From positions 1,576,869 to 1,640,868 of the forward strand of contig NZ_DS022299.1 in the NCBI RefSeq assembly GCF_000153825.1: a stretch of DNA of 64,000 nt, read 5' to 3'. The notes beneath the pieces are model-generated. The model had not been told where the DNA came from. It saw only the letters and a program-made list of their open reading frames with translations, and made no database searches. This stretch comes from Synechococcus sp. RS9916 (lineage in GTDB: Bacteria > Cyanobacteriota > Cyanobacteriia > PCC-6307 > Cyanobiaceae). The translations under genes and the position numbers were made by a program. Shown piece after piece: positions 34,693 through 45,999 of this stretch (position 1 is its first letter; each line of letters starts with the position of its first letter).

Positions 34693-35092
34693 TGCATCAA
34701 TCTCTCATGATCAAAGCCTCCACCATGAGCCGGTCAAACACGGGAGGAATCCCCACATTTTTGGGATCATGATCAAGTCAAAACATAAAACATACGACCG
34801 ATCAATCAAGTAGTACGTGCCTCCGCACACACTGATTTGCTTCCACTCTTGAAAGTAAGACAGGAGTTTTTGGCGTGATGCGAGAGGAGAGCGCTATCGA
34901 GTTGATATCCGCATCAGGACACCATGCAGTGCCGACGACGAGGGCGCTTCTTGCTGGTGAGTTGGCAGCCGAAAGAAAGCGCGTGGATCACCACGATGCT
35001 GATCGATGTATTGCACCCCCTGCGAACCCGGCGGATCCAGATCGGCTGAAGCGCGAATCAGCCTTCACAATGGCCGCAGGAACGGATTCAAG
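34693..35092. other. 400-base gap without a convincing gene
   Basis: The stretch is AT-richer in its left half and returns to high GC after about 34,880. A weak 80-codon plus-strand frame (34875-35117) has no ribosome site and no protein-like features. I see no tRNA, integrase remnant or clear terminator. A promoter for the exported protein at 35093 presumably lies here. Confidence 0.6.
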
Positions 35093-35474
35093 ATGCGACG
35101 TGCCCTGCAGCTTCTGATCGGCTTGAGCCTCACTGCTCCTGCAGGCCTCCAGGCCAAACCTGTGTCTATGCCGTATCCAACTCGCGAGGCGCTGCGTGAG
35201 ATCCAGCTGCAGGCTTACGCCTGCTCCAGAGAGAACACAGCCGAGTTCTGTGATCGCACCGTGAAACTTGCAGATCCGCTGATGGATCACCCCCGCCTGC
35301 CAGCAGCCTGCAAAGACACCATCTGGGAACTGCTGCAAAACGCCAAGGTGGTCAGCAGCAACAGTTTTCAGCGCCGGGACAACATTGATCGGCCAGCCCG
35401 GCGAATCACCGTGGTCTGCGCCAATCCTGTGAAGCCATCGGCACCCGTACCCACGGGTGCGCCATCTGGGGGAT

Positions 35475-35494
<20 letters not shown>
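35093..35494 (+). CDS. Small exported protein, unknown
   Basis: A 133-residue protein with a signal peptide (MRRALQLLIGLSLTAPAGLQA, cleavage near residue 21). The mature part is helical, with three to four Cys (YACSRENTAEFCDRT, PAACKDT, VVCANP) and a Pro/Gly tail. ATG 35093 is chosen because the frame upstream is unconserved and lacks a signal. The spacing C-x8-C plus two later Cys suggests two disulfides. GC content matches the core genome, so it marks the right edge of the AT-richer island. Confidence 0.72.
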
Positions 35495-37319
<1,825 letters not shown>

Positions 37320-37343
37320 TCAGACTGATCAACCAAGCGTTCG

Positions 37344-37365
37344 AGCCCCCGCGAGGGGGCTTTTT
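37344..37365 (+). terminator. Intrinsic terminator of pgm
   Basis: AGCCCCC and GGGGGCT form a 7-bp stem with a GCGA tetraloop, followed by a run of T, 24 bases after the pgm stop codon. Confidence 0.92.
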
Positions 37366-37382
37366 GATGCGCTCCAACAGGC

Positions 37383-37700
37383 TCAACCTTTGCGGGATCG
37401 ACGCCCGCGATGGGCGTTGGAATGGCGGTAGACAGGATCGGTGGCCTGCTCCTGCAACTGCCGGGTGGACTCGATGGCAAATCCAGCCAAGGCGCAAGAG
37501 GTGATCACCATCAAATAAAAAAGACGCAGACGCCGTACATCGAGCTCAGCAGGGGTGTTGTCGATCAACACCTTGAGGAAATAAGCCAGCGCAAGTCCGA
37601 CTGCAGCGCCGATGGCAATGGCCACCAACACCCTGGAACCACTGAAACGCTTGGTGATCGCATGTTCAGGGCCTGAAGATTGTGACGACGAACGCTCCAT
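37383..37700 (-). CDS. Small membrane protein downstream of the RND pump
   Basis: A 105-residue protein with two hydrophobic spans (VLVAIAIGAAVGLALAYFL and LFYLMVITSCALAGFAI) and a basic C-terminus ending RGRRSRKG. Its ATG overlaps the stop of the RND pump gene by one base (TGATG), which suggests coupled expression with the pump. No family is recognised, and a link to efflux is inference from position only. Confidence 0.7.
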   Translation of the reverse strand: MERSSSQSSGPEHAITKRFSGSRVLVAIAIGAAVGLALAYFLKVLIDNTPAELDVRRLRLFYLMVITSCALAGFAIESTRQLQEQATDPVYRHSNAHRGRRSRKG

Positions 37701-40700
37701 CAACTCACCTGGGCATCAGCGGGCGGGTTGGCATCGGCTTGCCCCAAGAGTGACTTCATCACCACATAAAAGACCGGCACCACAAGCGTGGAGAGGAAGG
37801 TGGCGACCAGCAGCCCGCCAAACACCACCAAACCCAACGACGACTGGCTCTGGGCACCGGCACCACTGGCCAGCATCAAAGGCAGGAAACCGGTGAGCGA
37901 AGAGATCGCCGTCATCAGGATGGGGCGCAAACGCGACTTTGCGGCGAAGCGAGCCGCATCCAGAGCAGAAGCACCCTCCCCCATCTTCTGGTTGGCGAGG
38001 TCAACGATCAGGATCGCGTTTCCTCCTGCCAAGCCGATCAGCATCACCAGACCAACCTGCGCATAGATGTTGAGCACCTGGCCAGCGGCCCCCAAAAACA
38101 CCAGGGCACCGAGGAGCGCCGTCGGCACCGTGAGAAGAATGATGATCGGATCGGTATAGCTCTCGTATTGAGCCGACAGCACCAAAAACACCGCCAGAAT
38201 GCCGAGGGCAAAGATCACCACGGCCAACGATCCGGCTTTGACCTCCTCACGGGAAATGCCCGTCCAGTCGAAACCCAACCCCTGGAAGGAGCCGTCATTA
38301 AAGATGGTCTTCATGGCGGTGATCGCCTGCCCCGAACTCTTGCCTTCCGCTGGATTGCCCTCGACCTTGATTGAGCGGTAGAGGTTGAAATGCGGGATCA
38401 CGCTGGGACCGGTGGTGGCCTCCACCGTGAAGAACTCCGCCAGCGGAATCGACTCCCCCTTGGCATTGTTCACATAGATCGCGGAGAGTTGTTCGGGGGT
38501 GGCACGGCTGGCGCCCTCTGCCTGGACATACACCCGGCGCACCTTGCCTTCCTGGAAGGTGTCATTCACATATGCACCACCGAAGTTGACGCTGAAGGCC
38601 TGCATCGCCGAACCGAAATCAACACCGAGCGAGGCCATCCGATCCCGATCCACGTTGACTTCCACCTGGGGAGCTGAAGGCGTGAACAAGGTGCGCACAC
38701 GGCTGAGCATCGGATTGGTGTTGCCCGTCTGAACGATCTGCTCTGCTGAACGGAAGAACTGATCGAGGGGATAGGCCCCACTGCTCTGATCCAGGAGCTG
38801 AAACTCGAAACCACCACCGGCGCCATAGCCAGGAATCGAGGGTGGTTCGACGACAAACACCCGTCCACCATCGATGGTCATGAACAGCTTCTTGTTCAGC
38901 CGCTCAACGATGGCGGCGACGCTGTTCTCACTGCCCTTGCGGTCATCCCAATGCTTGGTGCCGAAGAAAAACAGACCCTTGTTGGGAGCATTGCCGTCGA
39001 GACTGGCACCACTGAACAGGGCCGCAGCCTTGATGTCCTTTTCACTGCGGAGCACCTCGGCCACCTGACGGTTGATCGCCAACGTGGTCTCGTTGGAAAC
39101 ACCGTCCGGTGCCTGCACGACACCAATGGCATAGCCCTGATCTTCAATCGGCACAAAGCCTCCAGGGATCCGGGTGAACGCAAATCCAGTGAGCAGAATG
39201 CCGATTCCCAGAGCCGCCATCACCATCGGCCGTGCCTTCAGCACCTGCTCCAGGATCTGGGAGTAGCGCTTTTCAAAGGCCGCGTAATAACGGTTGAAAT
39301 TGACGAAGATTTCGGGCACAAACCACCCCACACCGCCACCGAGGACGGTGAACAACACGACTGGAATCAGATTGGTCACCCCAGCCAGGATCAAGCCGAC
39401 CACCGCACCACCCACTGCACCGGGCAAGCGCAGCGGACGCCCAGTCAGTTTGCCGGCAACAAAGCCGAGCAAGGCACCAACCACAAGTGGCACCAGGGCC
39501 AACGCCGCACCACCTCCGGCGCTGAGCAAGCCATACACAAAACCGAGACATCCACCGGCAGTGGCGTACTGCTGCTTGGAGAGCTCCTTCGTGTCACGGG
39601 AGAGCAACAACGCCGCCAGCATCGGCGAGAAGGTCAGGGCGTTAAAGGTGGAGATCCCGATGGAGAACAGGATCGTCGCCGCAAACTGCTTGTAGATCGT
39701 CCCTGTGGCACCAGGGAAGAACAACACCGGCAGGAACACCGCCATCTTCACCAGCGAGGTCGCGATCACGGCACTAAACAGCTCGTCCATGGTCGCCATG
39801 GCGGCCTGAACGGAGGTGAGCCCCTCGGCCTTCTTGGCCGAGGTGTCTTCCACAACGGTGATCGCGTCATCCACCACCAGGCCAGTCGCCAGCACCAGAC
39901 CAAACAGCGTGAGCTGGTTCAGGGAGAAGCCAAAGGCGAGCACAAGGGCAAAGGTGCCGATCAAAGCCACGGGAATGGCAATGGCCGGAACCAGGGTGGC
40001 TTTCCAGTTCTGCAGGAACAGAAACAGAATCAGCACCACCAAGATCACCGCGTCCCGGAGTGAGTTGGTCACCCCTTTGATCGACTGATTGATGAAGTCA
40101 GTGGTGTCGTAAATGACTTGCGATTCAAGGCCCACAGGGAGGGTGCGCTCGAACTCGGCAATCACATCCTTCACACCATCAGACACCTGGATGGCATTGC
40201 TACCCGAGAGCTGATAAACCGCTACACCCACTGAGGGGGTGCCCTGGAGATCCATGGCATCAATGCCATAGGTCTCACCACCAAGGCTGACGCGACCAAC
40301 ATCGCGAAGCCTGATCAAACCACCGTCATCGGTGGTGCGCAGCACAATGTTGGCGAATTCCTCCTCGGTGGTCAGACGACCCTGGAGCTGAACGGTGAAG
40401 GTGAATTCCTGCCCGTCAGGAGAGGGGGGTCCGCCCACCTTGCCGGCAGGCACCAAACGGTTCTGGCTTTTGAGCTGATTCACCACATCGGTGGATGTCA
40501 GCCCATTGGCGGCCAACTTGTCAGGGTCCAGCCAAAGACGGAAGGCAACCTTGCGATTGCCGAAGTAGGTGACTTCACCCACACCAGGCACACGCTTGAT
40601 GTTGTCGGTGAGGTTCTTATCGAGGTAGCCGCTGATCGTCTCAACGCTGTAAGCGGTTTTGGACGGATCGCTATTGACGAAGTTGTAAACCAGCAGGATT

Positions 40701-41110
40701 GAGTTCGAGGCCTTATTGACCGTGACGCCAGCCTTCCGAACCTCCTCAGGCAACTGGGGCTCCGCCAAGGAGACCCTGTTTTGCACATTCACCTGGTTGA
40801 TATTGCCGTCGGTGCCACTGTTGAACGACACCGAAATCGAACTCACACCATCGGCCGAACTGTTGGAGGTGATGAAATCCATCTCCTCCACACCATTGAT
40901 CTGCTGCTCGAGCACCGAGGTCACCCCTTGCTCCACCGACACGGCATCGGCACCCACATAGGTGGCCTGCACCTTGACGGTGGGAGGTGCAATATCCGGG
41001 AGGTTTTCGATCGGAAGGATCGGGATCGCAATCAAGCCAACGATCACGATCAGGAGGCTGCAGACCGTGCTCAGAACCGGCCGAGTGATGAAGTTATTGG
41101 ATGCAGACAT
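37700..41110 (-). CDS. RND efflux pump, HAE1/AcrB family, with central insertion
   Basis: A 1136-residue inner-membrane pump, about 90 residues longer than AcrB. The TM4 proton-relay pair is present (GLVVDDAITVVED, Asp414/Asp415). The TM10 lysine of AcrB (Lys940) is replaced by Gly1030 in GLAGGNAILIVD. Between TM6 and the TM7 entry, residues about 505-604, there is an extra Gly/Ala/Val-rich stretch with two or three hydrophobic segments. Porter domains and the RLRPILMT motif look normal. It follows its adaptor gene by 9 bases. The exported substrate is unknown. Confidence 0.93.
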   Translation of the reverse strand: MSASNNFITRPVLSTVCSLLIVIVGLIAIPILPIENLPDIAPPTVKVQATYVGADAVSVEQGVTSVLEQQINGVEEMDFITSNSSADGVSSISVSFNSGTDGNINQVNVQNRVSLAEPQLPEEVRKAGVTVNKASNSILLVYNFVNSDPSKTAYSVETISGYLDKNLTDNIKRVPGVGEVTYFGNRKVAFRLWLDPDKLAANGLTSTDVVNQLKSQNRLVPAGKVGGPPSPDGQEFTFTVQLQGRLTTEEEFANIVLRTTDDGGLIRLRDVGRVSLGGETYGIDAMDLQGTPSVGVAVYQLSGSNAIQVSDGVKDVIAEFERTLPVGLESQVIYDTTDFINQSIKGVTNSLRDAVILVVLILFLFLQNWKATLVPAIAIPVALIGTFALVLAFGFSLNQLTLFGLVLATGLVVDDAITVVEDTSAKKAEGLTSVQAAMATMDELFSAVIATSLVKMAVFLPVLFFPGATGTIYKQFAATILFSIGISTFNALTFSPMLAALLLSRDTKELSKQQYATAGGCLGFVYGLLSAGGGAALALVPLVVGALLGFVAGKLTGRPLRLPGAVGGAVVGLILAGVTNLIPVVLFTVLGGGVGWFVPEIFVNFNRYYAAFEKRYSQILEQVLKARPMVMAALGIGILLTGFAFTRIPGGFVPIEDQGYAIGVVQAPDGVSNETTLAINRQVAEVLRSEKDIKAAALFSGASLDGNAPNKGLFFFGTKHWDDRKGSENSVAAIVERLNKKLFMTIDGGRVFVVEPPSIPGYGAGGGFEFQLLDQSSGAYPLDQFFRSAEQIVQTGNTNPMLSRVRTLFTPSAPQVEVNVDRDRMASLGVDFGSAMQAFSVNFGGAYVNDTFQEGKVRRVYVQAEGASRATPEQLSAIYVNNAKGESIPLAEFFTVEATTGPSVIPHFNLYRSIKVEGNPAEGKSSGQAITAMKTIFNDGSFQGLGFDWTGISREEVKAGSLAVVIFALGILAVFLVLSAQYESYTDPIIILLTVPTALLGALVFLGAAGQVLNIYAQVGLVMLIGLAGGNAILIVDLANQKMGEGASALDAARFAAKSRLRPILMTAISSLTGFLPLMLASGAGAQSQSSLGLVVFGGLLVATFLSTLVVPVFYVVMKSLLGQADANPPADAQVS

Positions 41111-41119
41111 CAGGTGACC

Positions 41120-42262
41120 TCAGTTCTTGGCCTCAGAAGCACCAGAACTTCCAGCCGCTTTGAGCTGCACCGGCATGCCGTGCTTGAGGTTGAGCAGATT
41201 GGTGGTGATCACCTTTTGATTGAGGGTCAATCCCTTGGTGATCGGGTAGCGGTTGTTCTGCAGCGCTCCAACCTGCACCGGGGTTTGCAGGGCAAAGAGG
41301 GTGGTCTTCGGCAACTTGCCGTACTGAATGCCCTTGCTGATGCGCTCGATATCAGCCTTTCCTGGATTGGCCTTCAGCTCTTCGAAGCTGCCCATGCGAA
41401 AGACAAAGCTTTGACCGGACGACTGGGTCACAGCAGCGAACGGCACAGACAACCGCTCCTTTGACTGCACTTGCACCCGGGTCCGCAACCGCTGACCGCT
41501 ACGCAGACGTCCATCAGCGTTGGCAAACAAGGCCTTCACCAACAACCCCTGGGTCTGTGCATTGACCTGGGGATCGATGGAATCCACCTTGCCGGTCGCC
41601 AGCACCTTGCCGCTCCCCGGAGCGCTCAGGAGCACGGGTTGGCCAAGCGCTAATCGATCACCAAACACCGCCGGCACCTCAACACGGGCCTCCAAAGCGT
41701 TGTTCTGGACCAGGCTGGTGAAGGGTTGGTTCTGCTGAACGATGTCGCCCACCTTCACCTGCACATCAGCGACGGTCCCGGCGGTGGGGGAGCGCAGATT
41801 GCTGTAGCTCAGGGTGGCTTCCAGGGATTTCACCTGCTCAGCAGCAGCGATGTAACGCGTGCGGTAAGAGTCGCGTTGACGCAGCGATGACGCACCTTGA
41901 CGGGCCAGGAATTCCTCCCGTTGCCAGTCGAGCTTGGCGGTTTCCGCCTTCGCTTTCTGCTCAGCGAGGGCCGCCCGCTGTTGGGCCTGATCCAACACCA
42001 CCAGCAATTGACCAGGCTGCACCTGATCGCCCTGACTGATCTTGAGCTCCAGCACCCGACCTGAGGCTTGGGCCGCCAACTGCACCAGGTTGTAAGCCTC
42101 AAGCGTGCTGACCGTGTCAATGTCGTCGGTGAACCGTGCCAGCTGCACCGGCGCCTGCTGCACCGCGACCGGTGGGCGCTGAGGGCCTGAGGGACCGCAG
42201 GCGGTCACCATGACGCCCAAGCTCAGCAGGCCTGCCATCCGGGTGGATCGGTTCACGCGCAC
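41120..42262 (-). CDS. RND efflux periplasmic adaptor (membrane fusion protein)
   Basis: A 380-residue lipoprotein adaptor linking the pump to an outer-membrane channel. It has a signal with lipobox VMVTAC (Cys22), the lipoyl half-motifs around SGRVLELKISQGDQVQPGQLL and LRSPTAGTVADVQVKVGD, an intervening coiled-coil hairpin, and beta-barrel and membrane-proximal domains. Translation starts with a GTG. The outer-membrane channel gene is not in the window. It begins the adaptor-pump-small-membrane-protein run. Confidence 0.92.
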   Translation of the reverse strand: MRVNRSTRMAGLLSLGVMVTACGPSGPQRPPVAVQQAPVQLARFTDDIDTVSTLEAYNLVQLAAQASGRVLELKISQGDQVQPGQLLVVLDQAQQRAALAEQKAKAETAKLDWQREEFLARQGASSLRQRDSYRTRYIAAAEQVKSLEATLSYSNLRSPTAGTVADVQVKVGDIVQQNQPFTSLVQNNALEARVEVPAVFGDRLALGQPVLLSAPGSGKVLATGKVDSIDPQVNAQTQGLLVKALFANADGRLRSGQRLRTRVQVQSKERLSVPFAAVTQSSGQSFVFRMGSFEELKANPGKADIERISKGIQYGKLPKTTLFALQTPVQVGALQNNRYPITKGLTLNQKVITTNLLNLKHGMPVQLKAAGSSGASEAKN

Positions 42263-42298
42263 TCCCCTTCACGGGCGAATTATGGGAGAGGTTTTTCA

Positions 42299-42319
42299 AC
42301 CTGTTGGTCCCGAACAGGT
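42299..42319. promoter_or_regulatory. Inverted repeat between RND operon and rarA
   Basis: ACCTGTT and AACAGGT form a perfect 7-bp inverted repeat around a 7-base spacer, in the 83-base gap between the divergent adaptor and rarA genes, 36 bases before the adaptor start. The size and placement suit a dimeric repressor of efflux genes. A competing AGGTT-TTTC-AACCT hairpin overlaps it at 42289-42302. No regulator gene is adjacent. Confidence 0.5.
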
Positions 42320-42345
42320 CAAAATTGGTAGATGGAAACTGAGCC

Positions 42346-44556
42346 ATGACGGCCGACCTGTTCTCCCATCACGGTGATCAGCTGCGTCAACGGCAGGCTC
42401 CCCTGGCCGATCGCATGCGGCCGCGCAACCTTGAGGAGTTCGTCGGGCAAGGAGCGATCCTGGCGGAAGGTCGTCTCTTAAGACGTGCCATCGCCGCCGA
42501 TCGTGTCGGCAACCTGCTGCTCCATGGCCCGCCTGGAGTCGGCAAAACCACCCTGGCGCGGATCATCGCCAATCACACCAGAGCCCACTTCAGCAGCCTG
42601 AATGCGGTGCTGGCCGGCGTCAAAGATCTGCGCACCGAAGTGGATGCCGCACGCCAACGCTTGGATCGCCATGGCCTTCGCACCATCCTGTTCATCGACG
42701 AGGTGCACCGCTTCAACAGTGCCCAGCAGGATGCCCTGCTGCCCTGGGTGGAGAACGGCACCCTCACCCTGATCGGGGCCACCACGGAGAACCCCTACTT
42801 CGAAGTCAACAAAGCCCTGGTCAGTCGTTCCAGGTTGTTTCGGCTGCAAACCCTGGAAGCCGATGACCTGCGAGACCTCCTCAGCCGTGCCCTCTCCGAT
42901 CAAGAGCGAGGCTATGGCGACCGCCTGGTGACGATCACGAGCGAAGCGATCGACCATCTGGTCGATGTGGCCAACGGGGATGCCCGCAGCCTGCTCAATG
43001 CCCTGGAGCTAGCGGTGGAAAGTACGCCCGCAGATGCAGACAGCGGCACGATCTCCATCGACCTCACCATCGCCGAGGAATCGATCCAACAGCGTGCCGT
43101 TCTCTACGACAAACAGGGGGACGCCCATTTCGACACGATCAGTGCCTTCATCAAGTCACTGCGTGGATCTGACCCCGATGCGGCACTGTTCTGGCTCGCT
43201 CGCATGGTGGAAGCGGGAGAAAATCCCCGCTTCATTTTCAGGCGCATGTTGATCTCTGCCGGAGAAGACATTGGCCTGGCAGACCCCCAGGCGGTGGTGG
43301 TGGTGGAAGCCTGCGCCGCGGCCTTCGAGCGCATCGGACTGCCGGAAGGCCTCTATCCCCTGGCCCAGGCAGCCCTTTATCTGGCGAACACCGACAAGAG
43401 CAACAGCACGATCGGCATTTTTGAAGCGATCAAACATGTGCAAGCCAGCGCCCGTCAGGACGTGCCCAGTCACCTTCGCGACGCCCACCGTGATGGCGAT
43501 GCTTTCGGTGATGGCAAGGGCTATCGCTACCCCCATGCTTTCCGGGAACACTGGGTCGCCCAGCAGTACCTACCAACAGCACTCCAAGGCGAAGTGTTCT
43601 GGACCCCAAGCCAGCAAGGCTGGGAGGGCACGAGACGCCAACGCATGCTTGAACGTCGTGCCGCCCAGCTCGCCGCCGCTGCGGAAGCTGTGGATGAACA
43701 CCCTTTGCTGGTCAGCAGTGGGCCCGAGATTCCAGATCTGGAGCGCTGGCTGCAACGCCAACTGAGCCAAGACGGCGAACGGCTCCAACGCCTGCGCGAA
43801 CGCCTCTGGCAAGGGTTGGCCTGGCAACGCACTGACCGGGTGCTGATGCTGGGGGGAGCGTCACTGCTTTGGAGCCTGGATCCGCTGGCGGCCGTTGCCG
43901 ATGGCGGTCTCACCATCCTGTGCACCACTCAGGCGGAACACGAGCGGCTAATGGCGCAGCTGCAGCTTCTCGACCCCTTGCAGCGGCCTCAGCTGATTGT
44001 GGGCGATGACACCTTTGCCAACCTCACGCCTGACCATCATTTCGAGGTGGTCGCCGGGCGCCTCAACCGCCAAGACATGGGCCAACGCATCACGACACAG
44101 CTGCTTCAACAGCTCGATCAACGCTGTCCCGCTGGATCCCAGATACGACTTCTTCTCAGCGACGCCGACCTAGGCCCCACCGAAGCTTTGCTGCGGCTTT
44201 GCGAGCCCGGCAAACTGACACCCGAAGAGCAGGGGCTTCTCGACGGCCTACTCACACGCGAAGCCGACTGGATGCACAAACCTCAGCAACAGGAGACGTT
44301 GCTCGCTGCATTGCGCAGTCAAGGTTGGCAATTGGAGATCGAACAATGGGAGGAACCCCTCAGCCTCCCCGTTGACAGCTCCCTGCAGGAGCGCTGGCTG
44401 GGAAAAGATCGCCCCTTTCGCGCCGTGCTGGCCGATGGCCCCCAGGGGGAATCGGAAGCAGCTTTGCTGCGCCGGCTACTCAAAACGGTGCAGGGCGCTC
44501 AGCTCCCCCAACGACTTTTGCACCTGCGTATCAGTGGCCACCGCACCGCGGCTTAG
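42346..44556 (+). CDS. rarA: RarA/MgsA-type clamp-loader-like ATPase fused to degenerate methyltransferase-like domain
   Basis: A 736-residue fusion. Residues 1 to about 435 are RarA (WRNIP1/Mgs1 family), which acts at stalled replication forks: Walker [10 protein letters not shown], Walker [10 protein letters not shown], sensor 1 GATTENP, and the C-terminal tetramer region ending in RDAHRDGD and [18 protein letters not shown]. The last 300 residues have a Rossmann-like order ([43 protein letters not shown]) but lack the glycine-rich SAM loop. Similar fusions are typical of cyanobacteria. The activity of the second domain is unknown. Confidence 0.88.
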   Translation: MTADLFSHHGDQLRQRQAPLADRMRPRNLEEFVGQGAILAEGRLLRRAIAADRVGNLLLHGPPGVGKTTLARIIANHTRAHFSSLNAVLAGVKDLRTEVDAARQRLDRHGLRTILFIDEVHRFNSAQQDALLPWVENGTLTLIGATTENPYFEVNKALVSRSRLFRLQTLEADDLRDLLSRALSDQERGYGDRLVTITSEAIDHLVDVANGDARSLLNALELAVESTPADADSGTISIDLTIAEESIQQRAVLYDKQGDAHFDTISAFIKSLRGSDPDAALFWLARMVEAGENPRFIFRRMLISAGEDIGLADPQAVVVVEACAAAFERIGLPEGLYPLAQAALYLANTDKSNSTIGIFEAIKHVQASARQDVPSHLRDAHRDGDAFGDGKGYRYPHAFREHWVAQQYLPTALQGEVFWTPSQQGWEGTRRQRMLERRAAQLAAAAEAVDEHPLLVSSGPEIPDLERWLQRQLSQDGERLQRLRERLWQGLAWQRTDRVLMLGGASLLWSLDPLAAVADGGLTILCTTQAEHERLMAQLQLLDPLQRPQLIVGDDTFANLTPDHHFEVVAGRLNRQDMGQRITTQLLQQLDQRCPAGSQIRLLLSDADLGPTEALLRLCEPGKLTPEEQGLLDGLLTREADWMHKPQQQETLLAALRSQGWQLEIEQWEEPLSLPVDSSLQERWLGKDRPFRAVLADGPQGESEAALLRRLLKTVQGAQLPQRLLHLRISGHRTAA

Positions 44557-44562
44557 CCAAGC

Positions 44563-44587
44563 AAAAAGCCCCGGCATCTGCCGGGGC
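44563..44587 (-). terminator. Intrinsic terminator for the minus-strand DUF1400-like gene
   Basis: GCCCCGGC and GCCGGGGC form an 8-bp stem with a 4-base loop. On the minus strand the stem is followed by TTTTT. It lies 44 bases after the stop of the minus-strand gene and just after the rarA stop, so it may serve both directions. Confidence 0.88.
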
Positions 44588-44630
44588 GGGCTGCAAAACG
44601 AAGGCAACGTCTGATGACGTTGCGCACTGA

Positions 44631-45257
44631 TCACCAGAGGCCGCGCACTGGAGCAGGAGCAGGTGCGGGCTCAGCAGGCAGGATCTGGTTGGCCTGCACA
44701 CACTTGGGCAGGAACACGTACCAAGAGAGCAGGGAGGTGTCTTGGGGAGGCTCCAAGCCAGGCTGGCAGACGTTCTGAGCACCATCGGACTTGCCGTTGT
44801 CGGCCAGACCGAAATCAACAGGCAGGTTGTCCATGATGCCGGCCGAAGACAGCTGACCATCGATGGAGTCGGCGATGATCGCCGAACGCAGAGCCACCAC
44901 AGCGGTCTTCTTCTTCATCCAGTAAGGGAAGTAGCTGCGGGTCTGCTCATCCAGCCACGCCTCACCATCGGAGGAGTAGAGGAAGCGGGAGACGCCGATC
45001 AGATCAACGTCGTAGGTCTTGGTCATGTTCTCGCGGATTTCATCGGCGGTCCAACCGGACTCGGCGATGCCTTGAGCGAGGCCACGATCGGTGATGTCAC
45101 CGTCGTTGAAGAAGGTCTTGAACGCACTGCTGGTGGTGGTCCAGACAGCACCACCGGTCTCCCAACGCACAGGGCGCTTGGTACCGGCTTCGGCTGAAAC
45201 AGCCAGGGTTGAAAGAGTTGCGCCAGCGAGAAGGCCGGCTGCGAGACGATTGAACAC
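44631..45257 (-). CDS. Exported DUF1400-like protein
   Basis: A 208-residue protein with a signal peptide (MFNRLAAGLLAGATLSTLAVSAEA, cleavage near residue 24). The mature domain has SAFKTFFNDGDITDRGLAQ, then LIGVSRFLYSSDGEAWLDE and VVALRSAIIADSIDGQLS. This helical order matches the DUF1400 region usually placed in front of cyanobacterial alpha/beta hydrolases. Here no hydrolase domain follows; the C-terminus is Pro/Ala rich (PAPAPAP). The function is unknown. Confidence 0.75.
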   Translation of the reverse strand: MFNRLAAGLLAGATLSTLAVSAEAGTKRPVRWETGGAVWTTTSSAFKTFFNDGDITDRGLAQGIAESGWTADEIRENMTKTYDVDLIGVSRFLYSSDGEAWLDEQTRSYFPYWMKKKTAVVALRSAIIADSIDGQLSSAGIMDNLPVDFGLADNGKSDGAQNVCQPGLEPPQDTSLLSWYVFLPKCVQANQILPAEPAPAPAPVRGLW

Positions 45258-45467
45258 GGACGGCGATTGAAGACGTCAAACCTTTTTTAGACACAGAGGA
45301 AGAAAGTGCCAACAGTGTTGCTCTCAAGAGCAGCCAGGGAGTGAAACAACCGATCCGATAGGGATCATTGAGCCGCAACAATCACCGCATCGCAATGGAT
45401 CTGCCAGTCAGGCAACAGTGAAACACTGCAATTGCATCAATTATTGAAGTCGCCTATCAACCAATCA

Positions 45468-45998
45468 TCAAGACGATGGTGATCCAATCTGGGTCCATCC
45501 ATCAGGGCAGCCATCGGCAAGGCTGAGGCGCACACCCTTCTCAGGCAATGGGCCTCGGCACTGCCAGCGAAGAATCCGCGGACCGCCTTGGCGCACTGCA
45601 GCTGCATAACCTTCCTTTCCGCGCCGAGGCTGCAACCACAACTCACTTCCAGCAGGAGTCGATGTCACAGTTGCCTCCAACTGCGGCCCACTATCCAGCC
45701 CCAGATCGCGGAGCGAAGCAGCGAAATGGCCCCAGTAATGGCGAGTCATTTGGCCCCGAATGAACTGCTCAAGCAGGGCTTCGGCATCACGCCGCTGCTG
45801 CAGAGTCAACTCACGCTGTTGAAGCGCTCCATCCACCATCAGCAGATCCGGACGTCCTGAAAATGTGCGTCCTTGCGACGAGTGCAGGGGTTGGCGAAGA
45901 CCAACAATCCCTACAACGACAAGACAACCTGCAGCCACCCATGACGGTGCTGAAGCAGAACGGGACCACACCACAACCACTCCAAACGGGAGCCTCAA
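45468..45998 (-). CDS. Hypothetical membrane-anchored or exported protein
   Basis: Up to 176 residues. An N-terminal hydrophobic span (WVAAGCLVVVGIVGL, about residues 20-34) is followed by a soluble part with a helix rich in Gln/Arg/Leu (GALQQRELTLQQRRDAEALLEQF) and a beta-rich end containing WLQPRRGKEGYAAAV and WQCRGPLP. The two Cys near the end could pair. The start is uncertain: TTG at 45998 or a GTG a few codons later. It follows the phosphopantetheinyl transferase stop by 1 base, so the two are probably cotranscribed. Confidence 0.65.
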   Translation of the reverse strand: MRLPFGVVVVWSRSASAPSWVAAGCLVVVGIVGLRQPLHSSQGRTFSGRPDLLMVDGALQQRELTLQQRRDAEALLEQFIRGQMTRHYWGHFAASLRDLGLDSGPQLEATVTSTPAGSELWLQPRRGKEGYAAAVRQGGPRILRWQCRGPLPEKGVRLSLADGCPDGWTQIGSPSS

Positions 45999-45999
45999 A

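Noticed and set aside
34875-35117. An 80-codon plus-strand frame
   Set aside because: It has no ribosome site, no helix or signal pattern, and overlaps the start of the exported protein gene.
38951-40063. A 370-codon plus-strand open frame
   Set aside because: It is antisense to the RND pump gene, has a shadow-like composition (Arg, Gln, His) and no motif.
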